NCBI RefSeq assembly: GCF_009362735.1
Contig: NZ_WHNP01000070.1
Location: forward strand, 1 to 32,773
DNA: 32,773 nucleotides
Direction of reading: 5' to 3'
Origin: Paraburkholderia franconis
GTDB taxonomy: Bacteria; Pseudomonadota; Gammaproteobacteria; Burkholderiales; Burkholderiaceae
Numbering within the stretch: the stretch's first letter is position 1; each line of letters begins with the position of its first letter. Of the stretch, positions 1 through 8,938 are shown one piece after another. Made by a program: the position numbers and the translations under genes. The notes below the pieces were generated by a model. That model searched no databases, was not told the DNA's origin, and worked only from the letters and a program-made list of their open reading frames with translations.

Positions 1-270
1 GCGGCCGAACTTCAGCGTCAACTACGCACCTTGCTCGGCCATGACCAAATTGTTACGCAAGCCTACGGACGTCACCTGCTGATCAAACGTCTGGACGATG
101 AGGAGCCCACTGTTGTGGCGCGCCTCACAGAGTTCGGCCGCAATCGTTATGGCGCTGCCTTCCGCAGCCATAGTGGTCGTTGGGAACCGCTGCCCGGAAC
201 CGGCTCGCTCGAGGAGATGGCCAATGTCGTCGTCACGCTCTTGCAGCCCTATTTACAGCCGGATAATTAA
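1..270 (+). CDS. 3' end of an unrecognised gene
   Basis: The reading frame is open from the first base of the window and ends at TAA (268-270), giving about 89 residues whose start lies outside. A TTG at 31 could serve as a start, but no ribosome binding site precedes it, so I treat the gene as truncated by the window edge. The visible product is soluble, begins AAELQRQLRTLLG, and has no transmembrane stretch, cysteine motif or recognisable domain. The small size and acidic/basic mix would fit a short conserved beta-proteobacterial hypothetical. No function is proposed. Codon use looks like that of the neighbours. Confidence 0.55.
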   Translation, partial: AAELQRQLRTLLGHDQIVTQAYGRHLLIKRLDDEEPTVVARLTEFGRNRYGAAFRSHSGRWEPLPGTGSLEEMANVVVTLLQPYLQPDN

Positions 271-321
271 TCAAGCAATTTACGGGATGTTGTACTAGCC
301 CCTTCAGGCTCAGTTGCAGAT

Positions 322-597
322 TCAGTCGCAGAAGCGGAAATACCCGCTATGCAGCAGCACAGGCTTGCCGCCCACTTCGTTCAACATACGCTGAGTAGCG
401 CGCTCGATTTCCAGGCGATGCGCCGTGAACGCGCTGATCAGATCGTCTTCTCGCAGCGAGCGCGCGCCGAAATGATCTTCGAGTGCTTCGGCCGTGATCG
501 CGCACTGAACTGGCTGATGGTCGACGAGCGCGGGAAACGCCAGCACCAGATCACGTGCGCAATATTCAGGGTCACAGGAAGGAAACGAAATATGCAT
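322..597 (-). CDS. DUF1488 family protein
   Basis: The product is a 91-residue soluble protein starting MHISFPSCDPEY and ending HSGYFRFCD. Its layout matches the DUF1488 family: a short beta N-terminus, a central CAITAEALEDHFGA segment and a C-terminal VLLHSGYFRF segment. The role of the family is unknown. The frame stays open upstream to 669, with another ATG at 624. I prefer the ATG at 597 because family members begin there and the GGGTGGG just upstream can act as a weak ribosome binding site. The predicted FNR-type transcription start near 666 rules out any start upstream of that. The gene is divergent from the nitroreductase gene, and each has its own FNR-like box, so it is probably oxygen-regulated. 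Confidence 0.75.
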   Translation of the reverse strand: MHISFPSCDPEYCARDLVLAFPALVDHQPVQCAITAEALEDHFGARSLREDDLISAFTAHRLEIERATQRMLNEVGGKPVLLHSGYFRFCD

Positions 598-672
598 GAC
601 GCCCACCCCACTCGCGAATGACATGCCGCACTGGAAAACTTGCCGCCCATCTGCGCGCCAGGCGACCAAACC

Positions 673-713
673 AGCTTAGCCCGCAGCTACCCGCTGCGCT
701 TGATGCACGTCAA
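673..713 (-). promoter_or_regulatory. FNR-like box and -10 for the DUF1488 gene
   Basis: The box TTGAT-GCAC-GTCAA lies at 700-713 and is nearly palindromic. Reading leftwards, a -10-like TAAGCT (678 to 673) begins after a 21-base gap. This puts the box centre about 41.5 bases upstream of a start near 666, the class II FNR arrangement. The box sequence is seen; activation is inferred. Confidence 0.6.
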
Positions 714-745
714 TGCAAACAACGCACGGCGCGACTGCGCATCGC

Positions 746-786
746 TTGACCTGTATCAACGCCATCGCCCCGCCGCGTGGGACGAT
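746..786 (+). promoter_or_regulatory. FNR-like box and weak -10 for the nitroreductase gene
   Basis: The box TTGAC-CTGT-ATCAA is at 746-759. A weak -10-like GACGAT follows at 781-786 after 21 bases. The predicted transcript start is near 793, which fits a nitroreductase start codon at 808 or 847 and argues against starts further upstream. Confidence 0.55.
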
Positions 787-807
787 CGATTCGACCTTGT
801 CACGTTC

Positions 808-1509
808 ATGAAGGTCGACCTGTTTCTCGATGCGGATGGCCACGCCATGATCAAACCTATCTTCCGGATCGGTGCAGCGCTGCTGAACACGCCCGCGCCG
901 CGGCCCGTCGAAGGGACGCCGGCACCCCACATCGGCTTGCCCGTCGCGCATCGCAGCGGCGGCATGCCGTTGCTCGATGCACTGGCGGCTCGTCAGACCT
1001 CGCGCAGCTTCGCCGATACGCCGATCGACCACGCCACGCTCAGCGATCTGCTGTGGGCCGCCGACGGCATCAATCGCGATGTCGACGGCGGACGTACCGC
1101 GCCCTCGGCGCTGGGCGGCTATGAGATCGACATCTATGTACTGCTCGCAAACGGTGCGTATCGCTACGACCCCGTCAAGCACGCACTCGAACTCGTCGCG
1201 TCGGCGGATCTGCGAAGCATGACGGGATATCAGGACTTCCACGGCCATGCGCCCGTCAACCTCGTGTATGTCGCCGATCTCACGCGCATGCAGGACATTC
1301 CGCAAACGCAGCGCGAAGCGTTCGCGTATGCGAGCGCCGGCGCGATTCTGCAGAACGTCTATCTTTTTTGTGCATCGGCGGGACTCGCGGCGGCTGCACG
1401 AGGATGGATGAACCGGACGGCGCTCGCCGTGAATCTGAAACTGCCCGTCGGGTCGGCTGCGCTCCTCGCGCAGACCATCGGTCACTTTTCCGGCGTCGAC
1501 AGGCCATAG
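808..1509 (+). CDS. nitroreductase family FMN-dependent oxidoreductase
   Basis: The product is a 233-residue protein of the nitroreductase superfamily, which binds FMN and uses NAD(P)H to reduce nitro groups, quinones or similar acceptors. The fold starts at about residue 53 with PLLDALAARQTSRSF, whose RQTSRSF (62-68) is the phosphate-binding FMN motif. It continues through LLWAADGINR, the GRTAPSALGGYEIDIYVLL segment and a C-terminal LLAQTIGHFSG. The SagB/ThcOx-like branch has a similar layout. The first 50 residues are not part of the fold. The start is uncertain: ATG at 808 keeps a well-coded MKVDLFLDADG stretch, while ATG at 847 has a better leader (GGATGG). Frames open upstream to 640 overlap the FNR boxes and are rejected. 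A hairpin follows the stop directly. Confidence 0.82.
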   Translation: MKVDLFLDADGHAMIKPIFRIGAALLNTPAPRPVEGTPAPHIGLPVAHRSGGMPLLDALAARQTSRSFADTPIDHATLSDLLWAADGINRDVDGGRTAPSALGGYEIDIYVLLANGAYRYDPVKHALELVASADLRSMTGYQDFHGHAPVNLVYVADLTRMQDIPQTQREAFAYASAGAILQNVYLFCASAGLAAAARGWMNRTALAVNLKLPVGSAALLAQTIGHFSGVDRP

Positions 1510-1527
1510 GCATCGCGGGAGCGATGC
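1510..1527. terminator. hairpin after the nitroreductase gene
   Basis: A perfect 7-bp stem GCATCGC/GCGATGC with a GGGA loop begins at the base after the nitroreductase stop codon. No run of T follows, so it may be a weak terminator or an mRNA 3'-end stabiliser. A 12-base palindrome CAAATGCATTTG sits just beyond it (1533-1544). The lipoprotein gene converges on this region from the right. Confidence 0.4.
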
Positions 1528-1600
1528 GGCTGCAAATGCATTTGTCGTGTGACAGTGCGCGCCATAATGACCGCAACAGCCACGAACGCAACAGCCCGCA

Positions 1601-2056
1601 TCATCGCGCAGGTCCCATCCACGCGCGAAACGCCCCTTCCACCTCGACAATCGACTTCGCGCACGTCGAATACATCAGCGCGGCGTTGCCGTCGCTGTCG
1701 TACATGCCACGGCACATCGCCCTGAGCTGTATCAGCGTGTTGCCGTCGTCGATCGGGCTTTTCGTCGCCGCGAGGTACACGAAGCCGAACGAATGCGGAT
1801 CGGCCGTTTCGACGACGGTATCGTCGGCACGAATGATCCGGCTCGCCGAATGAGTCTTGATGAACGATCGAGTACGCGCCCACGCGCGCTCGCAATCGAC
1901 GGTCGAGCTGCAACTCACGGATGCATCCTGTCGCGCGCGGAAAAGCTCGACTTCCCTGTTTCGAAACGCAGCATCGCGCGATGCGCTCGCACAGCCGTCG
2001 AGAACCGCCGCGCACAGCATCGAAAGAAAAACCGCCCTGATCCATGCATGATTCAC
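1601..2056 (-). CDS. putative lipoprotein coupled to the N-ATPase operon
   Basis: I do not recognise this 151-residue protein. It starts VNHAWIRAVFLSMLCAAVLDGC: one basic residue, a hydrophobic stretch, then a lipobox-like LDGC (19-22), with an unusual Asp just before the lipidated Cys. The mature part is soluble, has several further cysteines (a CSSTVDC pair and two near RAMCRG and YSTCAKS) and probably sits in the periplasm. The GTG start at 2056 overlaps the atpG stop codon (GTGA, 2056-2053), so it appears translationally coupled to the last N-ATPase gene. This overlap, not a ribosome binding site, decides the start; the open frame runs further upstream inside atpG. It could be an operon-specific accessory factor or simply a passenger. 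Confidence 0.65.
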   Translation of the reverse strand: MNHAWIRAVFLSMLCAAVLDGCASASRDAAFRNREVELFRARQDASVSCSSTVDCERAWARTRSFIKTHSASRIIRADDTVVETADPHSFGFVYLAATKSPIDDGNTLIQLRAMCRGMYDSDGNAALMYSTCAKSIVEVEGAFRAWMGPAR

Positions 2057-2938
2057 GGTTGCACCTGCCCATCTGAGTCTGCCTGCGCGAAAGCAGAAGT
2101 CGACGCAAGCTCGACGATTTCGGACGTGATCTCGTCCTGTCGCACGATGCGGTAGTCGCGCGTGAGCACCTCCAGCTTGTCCTTGACGTGCTGGCTCGCC
2201 GCGAGCATGGCCGCGACGCGTGCCGCGTTTTCGGCCGCGAACGACTGCATCAGCCCTTCGCACAGCTCGACGTAAACATAACGCTCGGTCAGCCCTTCCA
2301 GCAGCCGGTCAAGCGACAAGTTGAGCAAGGGCGGCTGCATCCGCGAGGACATTCTGAACCGCGCGAAATCGAACGGCACGAGACGCCGCGTCACGATGCG
2401 ATCCTCGAGGCCCGGACCGGGTATCGCATGGACCAGCCACACTTCCGATGTGTCGCGATCGCTGAAGCGCGCATACACGGCATCCGTGATCGCGCCGGCC
2501 ACGCGCATCACGTCGTCGGCGTGCGCGGCCATCGGCACCGACCACGCCCACTTCAGTCCGCGCTCATGCGCGAGCATCGCGCCCCGGGTGCCGACCACGA
2601 AAATTTCGGCGGCGGCGTCCGCTTGCAGATGCTCGACGCGCTCGACCAGATGCTCGTTGAAGCCGCCGACGAAGCCCTGCTCGGTGCACACGACGATCAC
2701 GATTCGCGTGAGCCCCCTTTCGGACGCCCGGTCGGCTGCGTGAAGGGACGGCGCGGCGGATGGCAAGGCGGACGGCGCGGCAGCCAGCACCATCCCGATC
2801 GCCTCGCCGACCGTCGCCGCCGCCGAGCGGATGCCCGCGAGCCGCCCCTGGGCTTCGCGTTCGCGCGCAGCGGCGATGCCGCGCATCGCGCTGATGACGG
2901 ATTCGAGTTGCCGCGCGGTCGCCGTGCGGCTTTCGATC

Positions 2939-2958
<20 letters not shown>
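2053..2958 (-). CDS. atpG: N-ATPase gamma subunit
   Basis: The product is a 301-residue gamma subunit, the central shaft of the F1-like catalytic head, which turns inside the alpha/beta ring and couples it to the c-ring. The N-terminal helix starts MSSRLGEIESRTATARQLESVISAMRGIAAAR, close to the usual gamma N-terminus. The C-terminal helix ENAARVAAMLAASQHVKDKLEVLTRDYRIVRQDEITSEIVEL ends in the conserved QxxITxEIxE pattern. The middle domain carries IVVCTEQGFVGGFNE, matching the family's SDRGLCGGFN segment but diverged. The start at 2958 is supported by AGGGACC just upstream and lies 20 bases inside atpA. Longer in-frame starts would reach deeper into atpA. The lipoprotein gene overlaps its stop. 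Confidence 0.92.
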
Positions 2959-4513
<1,555 letters not shown>

Positions 4514-4514
4514 G

Positions 4515-5261
4515 TCAGCGCGTGTATCCATCATCGCGAAGCAGCCCCGTGTGAATCTGTTCCAGCTGGTCCCGCCAGCTATTGCGCACGACGCCGTGCG
4601 CGCCCGATAACTCCAGTCCCGCGACTAGCGCGCGATCGACTTGTGCATGCAACGCGATGGTGCGTCCGAGCGCGGCGGAAAGCGCCGATTCGCACGCGGC
4701 GCGCTCGTCGGGCGTCAATGCGCGCGGCGCGGTCAGTTGCAGCGACGCGTCCGAGGCCATCTCCGCGCGCGCAGCCGGCGAAAGCGAGCGCACGCCCTCC
4801 GCCAGTCCGTCGACGAACGCCGTGACACGCAAGCTGTCCGGCACGCGGTCCAGCAATTTGCGGGCGATATCGACGGCCAGTTGCACCGCGAGCGCCGACG
4901 CCGCCTCTGCTTGCGCCGCACGCTCGCGCGCCCGGTCCGCCGCCGCTTGCGCGCGCAGCTGCTCGGCTTCTTCATGCGCGGCGTCCAGCAAGGCCGCGCG
5001 CTGTTTGTCCGCGTCCGCCTCGGCCTGGGCCAACGCCTGCGCGCGCTGCGTCGCGAGCTGTTCGCGCTCGGCCGACAGCGCATCGCGTTCGGCCTGGGCC
5101 GAAACCTTCGCGGTATTCGCTTCGTTCATCAACGCATGCGCGCTCGCCTGCCGTTGCGCAATGATGTTGGCCACGGGACGAAACAGAAAACGCGCAAGCA
5201 GCCAGACGAGAATCAGCGCGTTGACCGTTTGCAGCGCCAGCGTCGACCAGTCGATTCTCAT
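4515..5261 (-). CDS. atpF: N-ATPase b subunit with a delta-like C-terminal part
   Basis: The product is a 248-residue stator subunit. One membrane helix (about residues 5-27, LALQTVNALILVWLLARFLF) is followed by a long Ala/Glu/Gln/Arg-rich coiled coil (about 30-130). The last hundred residues (LAEGVRSLSPAARAEM to SGAHGVVRNS) resemble the C-terminal half of a delta subunit. Ordinary b subunits end at about 156 residues, and the operon has no separate delta gene, so this protein probably does both jobs, linking the membrane a subunit to the top of the catalytic head. This b-delta arrangement is known for N-ATPases. The ATG at 5261 directly precedes the membrane helix. The frame is open further upstream but overlaps atpE. 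Confidence 0.9.
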   Translation of the reverse strand: MRIDWSTLALQTVNALILVWLLARFLFRPVANIIAQRQASAHALMNEANTAKVSAQAERDALSAEREQLATQRAQALAQAEADADKQRAALLDAAHEEAEQLRAQAAADRARERAAQAEAASALAVQLAVDIARKLLDRVPDSLRVTAFVDGLAEGVRSLSPAARAEMASDASLQLTAPRALTPDERAACESALSAALGRTIALHAQVDRALVAGLELSGAHGVVRNSWRDQLEQIHTGLLRDDGYTR

Positions 5262-5269
5262 CGCGCGCC

Positions 5270-5515
5270 CTACTTCATGAACGGATTCGCAAACAGCAAC
5301 AGCAACGCGACCACGAGGCAATAGATCGCCATCGTTTCGATCATCGCGAGACCGACGAACAGCGTGCGCGACACGGTGCCCGCCGCATCCGGCTGACGCG
5401 CGATCGCATCCATGGCTGCCGCGACGGCGCGGCCCTCGGCGAGCGCGGGACCGATCGCGCCGAACGACACGGCGAGCGAGGCCGCTGCGATGCTGACGAT
5501 TTCGATGAGGTTCAT
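5270..5515 (-). CDS. atpE: N-ATPase c subunit (rotor ring)
   Basis: The product is an 81-residue two-helix hairpin that multimerises into the rotor ring. The polar loop is ARQPD (39-43). The ion-binding carboxylate is E60 in AMIETMAIYCLV. Aligned by eye with the Na+-binding c subunit of Ilyobacter tartaricus, P23 matches Pro28, E27 replaces Gln32, E60 matches Glu65, T61 replaces Ser66 and Y65 matches Tyr70. This gives a two-carboxylate site. The pattern has been linked to Na+ in some bacteria, but the Burkholderia pseudomallei N-type ring was reported to be H+-specific, so ion choice should not be assumed. The ATG at 5515 overlaps the atpB stop (ATGA). Confidence 0.95.
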   Translation of the reverse strand: MNLIEIVSIAAASLAVSFGAIGPALAEGRAVAAAMDAIARQPDAAGTVSRTLFVGLAMIETMAIYCLVVALLLLFANPFMK

Positions 5516-6210
5516 GCCTGTCCTTTCTGTTTGTCCTGAACGTGAGTGTGTGCCTCGCCGACGGCAGCCCCGATGAACACCATCGCGAGCACCGCGAAGA
5601 TGTATGCCTGCACGGCGCCCGTCAGCAGATCGAGCGCCATCAGCGGAACCGGCACCAGCAGCCCGGCAAGCGACAGCACGATGCCGACCACGAAAACCCC
5701 GCTCATCACGTTGCCGAAGAGGCGCACCACGAGCGAAAACGTGCGCGTGATCTGCTCGACGACGTTGAGCGGAATCATCACCCACGTCGGTTCGGCGAAG
5801 GTCGCGAGGTAGCCTTGCATGCCGCGCGTGCGTATGCCGTAGACGAACGTCGCAACGAGGACGAGCAGCGCGAGCGCGGCATCCGTTTCGAGGTGAGCAG
5901 TGGGCGGCTCGATGCCCGGAACGAGCGACGACCAGTTCGCGATCAGCACGAACAGGAACAGCGTGCCGATCAGCGAGCGATACGGCGCGGGATCGGTTTG
6001 CATCGTGTCGCGTATTTGCGCGTCGATCGTGCCGACCAGCAGTTCGAGCACCGTCTGCGTTCGCGACGGCATGATCGAGAGCTTGCGTGTCAGCAGCACT
6101 GCGGCGATCGTCATGCAGGCCATGATCGCCCACGTGACGACCACGGGCGCGGTGATCGCCACAGGGCCCACATGAAGCAGCGGCTCGGTGGCAAGCGGCG
6201 AATGGATCAT
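5512..6210 (-). CDS. atpB: N-ATPase a subunit
   Basis: The product is a 232-residue membrane protein that forms the ion half-channels against the c-ring. It has about five hydrophobic helices: VVVTWAIMACMTIAAVLL, GTLFLFVLIANW, AALALLVLVATFVYGI, FSLVVRLFGNVMSGVFVVGIVLSLAGLL, and AVQAYIFAVLAMVFIGAAV. R163 in SLVVRLFGN is the essential stator arginine (Arg210 in Escherichia coli). The conserved PPTAHLETDAALAL segment is also present. The protein is shorter at the N-terminus than housekeeping a subunits. The start overlaps the atpR stop and the stop overlaps the atpE start, both by four bases, so expression is tightly coupled. Confidence 0.95.
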   Translation of the reverse strand: MIHSPLATEPLLHVGPVAITAPVVVTWAIMACMTIAAVLLTRKLSIMPSRTQTVLELLVGTIDAQIRDTMQTDPAPYRSLIGTLFLFVLIANWSSLVPGIEPPTAHLETDAALALLVLVATFVYGIRTRGMQGYLATFAEPTWVMIPLNVVEQITRTFSLVVRLFGNVMSGVFVVGIVLSLAGLLVPVPLMALDLLTGAVQAYIFAVLAMVFIGAAVGEAHTHVQDKQKGQA

Positions 6211-6500
6211 GGCGTCGCTCGCTCGAGATGAAGCGCGATGCTGCGCGTCCAGATAAAGCCGCCGATTCCGCCGAGCAACGCGAATGCGCCCGCTTTCGCA
6301 AGCAGAAAGAAAATCGCCGTCGTCAGCACGAGGCGAGCGATCTGCACGGCGAACGCGATCGGCGCGCGCCCGCGCGCGAAATACATGGCGTTCCAGCGCA
6401 GCGAAATGAAATGGACCGCGCCCGCGAGCAGGCCGACGGCCAGTCCCGCGACCGCGAGCGCGATGGCGCCGTGCACATGAGCGATTGCTGCGTTAATCAC
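6207..6500 (-). CDS. atpR: N-ATPase accessory membrane subunit AtpR
   Basis: The product is a 97-residue membrane protein with three hydrophobic segments (about 11-31, 47-68 and 71-85). An arginine, R56 in QIARLVLT, sits within the second segment. Small three-helix proteins at this place in N-ATPase operons are AtpR, proposed to help assemble or stabilise the c-ring. The GTG start at 6500 is chosen because AAGGAGAGATC precedes it at good spacing. The frame is open further upstream, but there it would overlap atpQ more deeply and encode a hydrophilic extension. The start lies 8 bases inside the end of atpQ, and the stop overlaps the atpB start. Confidence 0.88.
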   Translation of the reverse strand: MINAAIAHVHGAIALAVAGLAVGLLAGAVHFISLRWNAMYFARGRAPIAFAVQIARLVLTTAIFFLLAKAGAFALLGGIGGFIWTRSIALHLERATP

Positions 6501-6807
6501 GATCTCTCCTTTGCTGTCGATGCATCCATCGCCACGCGGACCAGAGGCCGATTGCCGCTCCAATCATCACGAGCGGCGCCGAGAAGAACACCCGTGTGCC
6601 CGCGATCCGGTCCAGCCAGCGGCCGAGCGCGAGACACAGCAGCGTCGGCAGCACGATGGTCCAGCCCAGAATGCCGATCTGTCCAAGGCGCGCGCCGAGC
6701 GACGGCTCGGGCTCCGCGCGTCCCGTCTCGTCTCGCTTTGCCGCGCGTCGCGCGGCGCGCGCCACGCGATCGCCGTCGTTCTCTTCCGAAGGCGGGCGCT
6801 TCGTCAT
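6493..6807 (-). CDS. atpQ: N-ATPase accessory protein AtpQ (AtpI/AtpZ-like)
   Basis: The product is a 104-residue protein with a charged N-terminal 35 residues (many Arg, Glu and Asp), then two membrane helices (about 44-62, ILGWTIVLPTLLCLALGRWLD, and 75-93, APLVMIGAAIGLWSAWRWM). This is the layout of the AtpI/AtpZ family. In N-ATPase operons the member between atpC and atpR is called AtpQ and is thought to aid rotor assembly or Mg2+ handling. The ATG at 6807 overlaps the atpC stop (ATGA) and has GGAG eight bases upstream. Confidence 0.88.
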   Translation of the reverse strand: MTKRPPSEENDGDRVARAARRAAKRDETGRAEPEPSLGARLGQIGILGWTIVLPTLLCLALGRWLDRIAGTRVFFSAPLVMIGAAIGLWSAWRWMHRQQRRDRD

Positions 6808-7235
6808 CCTGGTTCTCCGCGCGTTCTCTCAGGACGCAGATAACGCAGCATCTGACGCACCGCCTGCGCATGAAGACGCGTCTGCTCGACGCGCGCGCGG
6901 CGCAGCGCGTCGAGTTGCGCGGCGCGCACGCCGCGCACTTCTTCTTCGAGCCGTTGCAGCGATTCGCCCGGCACGGCCTCGCGGCAAGCCACCGACACCG
7001 TCATGCCATGCGACACGATCAGCACGCCGCCATCGACGGCACAGTAGTGTTCGATGCCGTCCGGCGTCGTCCAGCGCACAACCGACGCGCTCAACAGCGT
7101 CACCATGTCCGCGTGCCCGACACGAATGCCGAACGCGCCGCTTTGGTCCTCGGCGCGCAACGACACGATCGGCAGTCCATCGACGACGACGCGCGCCGGT
7201 GTCGCAATCGTCAATGCGAGGGAACGGGGTGGCAT
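6804..7235 (-). CDS. atpC: N-ATPase epsilon subunit
   Basis: The product is a 143-residue epsilon subunit that sits at the foot of gamma on the c-ring. The N-terminal beta sandwich carries LTIATPARVVVDGLPIVSLRAEDQSGAFGIRVGHADMVTLL, with the usual GHxxMVTLL-like turn. The C-terminal part is a basic helix (VRAAQLDALRRARVEQTRLHAQAVRQML), which in this family can act as an inhibitor of hydrolysis. Two in-frame ATGs lie at 7241 and 7235. GGAGG sits only 2 bases before the first but 8 before the second, so I chose the second. It starts about 15 bases after the atpD stop. Confidence 0.92.
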   Translation of the reverse strand: MPPRSLALTIATPARVVVDGLPIVSLRAEDQSGAFGIRVGHADMVTLLSASVVRWTTPDGIEHYCAVDGGVLIVSHGMTVSVACREAVPGESLQRLEEEVRGVRAAQLDALRRARVEQTRLHAQAVRQMLRYLRPERTRGEPG

Positions 7236-7250
7236 CGTCATGTCCTCCGC

Positions 7251-8717
7251 TCAGGCCGCGACGGGCGCGATGCCCGCCTCTTTGCTGCGGGCTTCCTTGG
7301 CGCGCGCCTCGTCGAGCGTGCCAACCATGAACAACGAACTCTCCTGCCAGTCGTCGCACTCGCCATCGAGAATCGCCTTGCAGCCGGCAATCGTGTCCGC
7401 GAGCGCGACCGATCGGCCGGGCTGCCCGGAGAACGCTTCCGTCACCGCGAAGGGCTGCGTCAGAAAACGCTGCAGACGGCGCGCCCGCTGCACGATGCGA
7501 CGGTCGTCGATGCCGAGTTCCTCGATGCCGAGCAGCGCGATCACGTCCTGCAACTCGCGCTGATGCTCGATCACGCGCCGCACTTCGTTCGCGACCTCCG
7601 CATGCGTGGCGCCGACGACGAGAGGATCGAGCAGTATCGACGACGACGCGATGGGATCGATCGCGGGATACATGCCCTCTGCTGCGAGCGTGCGCGACAG
7701 CACGACCATGCTGTCGACGTGCGACGCGATGGTCGTTACGGCAGGATCGGTGAAATCGTCGGCAGGAACGTAGACGGCTTCGATGGCCGTCACGGCCACG
7801 TCGCCGACCGATACGATGCGCTCCTGCAACGCCGCGACCTCGCTGGCAAGCGTCGGCTGATAACCGACCCGCGACGGCATGCGTCCCAGCAGCCCCGACA
7901 CTTCCGCACCTGCCTGCACGAAGCGGAACACGTTGTCCATCAGAAGCAGCACGTTCTGGCGGCGCTCGTCGCGAAAGTGCTCGGCGATCGTCAGCGCAGT
8001 GAGAGGCACGCGCCACCGCGCGCCCGGCGGCTCGTTCATCTGTCCGTAGACCAGCACGGCGCGCGGCAACACGCCGGAGCCACGCATGTCAGACAGCATT
8101 TCATGCCCCTCGCGCGAACGCTCGCCGACACCTGCGAACACGGAGATGCCGCCGTACTGCTCGGCCATCGCGTGAATCAGCTCCATCACGAGCACGGTCT
8201 TGCCCACGCCCGCGCCGCCGAACATCGCCGCCTTGCCGCCGTGCGCGAGCGGCGTCAGCAGATCGACGACCTTGATTCCCGTTTCGAAGAGACGCGTCGC
8301 GCCGCGCTGCGCCGACAACGGCGGCGGCGCACGATGGATCGGACGGCGCGCGACGTCATCGGGCAGAGGCGCGCCGTCATCGCGCGTGACGCCCGCTACG
8401 TCGAGCAGCCTTCCGAGCACCGCTTCGCCGACGGGCACTTCGATCGGCCCCGCGCCGACCTGCACCGTCACGCCTCGCGCGAGACCCGCCGTCGATTGCA
8501 ACGCGAGCGCTCGCACGGCCGTCTCGCTGATATGCGCCTGAACTTCGACAAGAACGGGCGCGCTGTCCCGCATCGAGATCCAGAGCGCCGTATCGACGGG
8601 CGGCAGCGCATGACGGGCGAAATCGACGTCGACGACTGCGCCGCGCACGGCGATCACATGTCCCGTTGCCGCGTTCGCTTCTGTCTTCTCGCGCTCTGCG
8701 CCGTTGCCCGTCGACAC
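7251..8717 (-). CDS. atpD: N-ATPase beta subunit (catalytic)
   Basis: The product is the 488-residue catalytic subunit and the first gene of the operon. The P-loop is GGAGVGKTV (167-175), the catalytic glutamate E199 lies in AGVGERSREGHEM, and the Walker B Asp D261 lies in LLLMDNVFRF. The P-x-R-x-GYQPTLASEVAALQERI and VYVPADDFTDPAVTTIASHVD segments are typical of beta. The C-terminal DELSEED loop is altered to EELGIDD (in LGIEELGIDDRRIV). The C-terminal 30 residues (from about KEARSKEAGIAPVAA) are a non-conserved tail. The start is GTG at 8717 with CGGGG upstream; no better start exists in the leader. A class II FNR-like promoter lies just upstream, so the whole ATPase operon is probably induced at low oxygen. 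Confidence 0.95.
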   Translation of the reverse strand: MSTGNGAEREKTEANAATGHVIAVRGAVVDVDFARHALPPVDTALWISMRDSAPVLVEVQAHISETAVRALALQSTAGLARGVTVQVGAGPIEVPVGEAVLGRLLDVAGVTRDDGAPLPDDVARRPIHRAPPPLSAQRGATRLFETGIKVVDLLTPLAHGGKAAMFGGAGVGKTVLVMELIHAMAEQYGGISVFAGVGERSREGHEMLSDMRGSGVLPRAVLVYGQMNEPPGARWRVPLTALTIAEHFRDERRQNVLLLMDNVFRFVQAGAEVSGLLGRMPSRVGYQPTLASEVAALQERIVSVGDVAVTAIEAVYVPADDFTDPAVTTIASHVDSMVVLSRTLAAEGMYPAIDPIASSSILLDPLVVGATHAEVANEVRRVIEHQRELQDVIALLGIEELGIDDRRIVQRARRLQRFLTQPFAVTEAFSGQPGRSVALADTIAGCKAILDGECDDWQESSLFMVGTLDEARAKEARSKEAGIAPVAA

Positions 8718-8752
8718 TTCGTGTACCCCGAGAACAATTCCTGAACCCCTTC

Positions 8753-8793
8753 AAGATAACGGCGCATATCAGAGGAAAACTGATCCTGGTCAA
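8753..8793 (-). promoter_or_regulatory. FNR-like promoter of the N-ATPase operon
   Basis: Read on the minus strand, the box is TTGAC-CAGG-ATCAG (8793 to 8780), one mismatch from the palindrome. After 21 bases comes a good -10, TATCTT (8758 to 8753). The predicted start is near 8745, leaving a leader of about 28 bases before the atpD GTG. Confidence 0.55.
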
Positions 8794-8859
8794 CGATTGT
8801 CGGCATCGCGCGCTCGCTCTTCGGCACGACGCGCGCGTCGAAGACGATCTACATCCGAT

Positions 8860-8899
8860 TGATGTCGATCAAGCGTCGCGGGCGATGCACGCCTACGCT
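8860..8899 (+). promoter_or_regulatory. FNR-like promoter of the lemA-like gene
   Basis: The box TTGAT-GTCG-ATCAA (8860-8873) has perfect dyad half-sites and is the best copy in the window. A -10-like TACGCT (8894-8899) follows after 20 bases. The predicted start near 8907 leaves about 32 bases before the ATG at 8939. The box could also assist the divergent atp promoter 80 bases away. Confidence 0.6.
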
Positions 8900-8938
8900 C
8901 ATGACGAGCGCAACCGCGTGAAAGCAGTCCCAACGACG

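Noticed and set aside
258..280. ATTAATCAA at the end of the first gene, looking like half of an FNR box
   Set aside because: The other half is not present, and no gene starts nearby in a fitting direction.
1533..1544. Palindrome CAAATGCATTTG as an operator
   Set aside because: It lies between two converging gene ends, so an operator role is unlikely; it may be chance or part of the termination region.
6228..8744. A very long open frame on the plus strand opposite atpR to atpD (and a similar one at 2831-4384 opposite atpG and atpA)
   Set aside because: These are mirror frames of well-identified ATPase genes. Their products are Arg/His-rich without motifs, as expected when GC-rich codons are read on the other strand.
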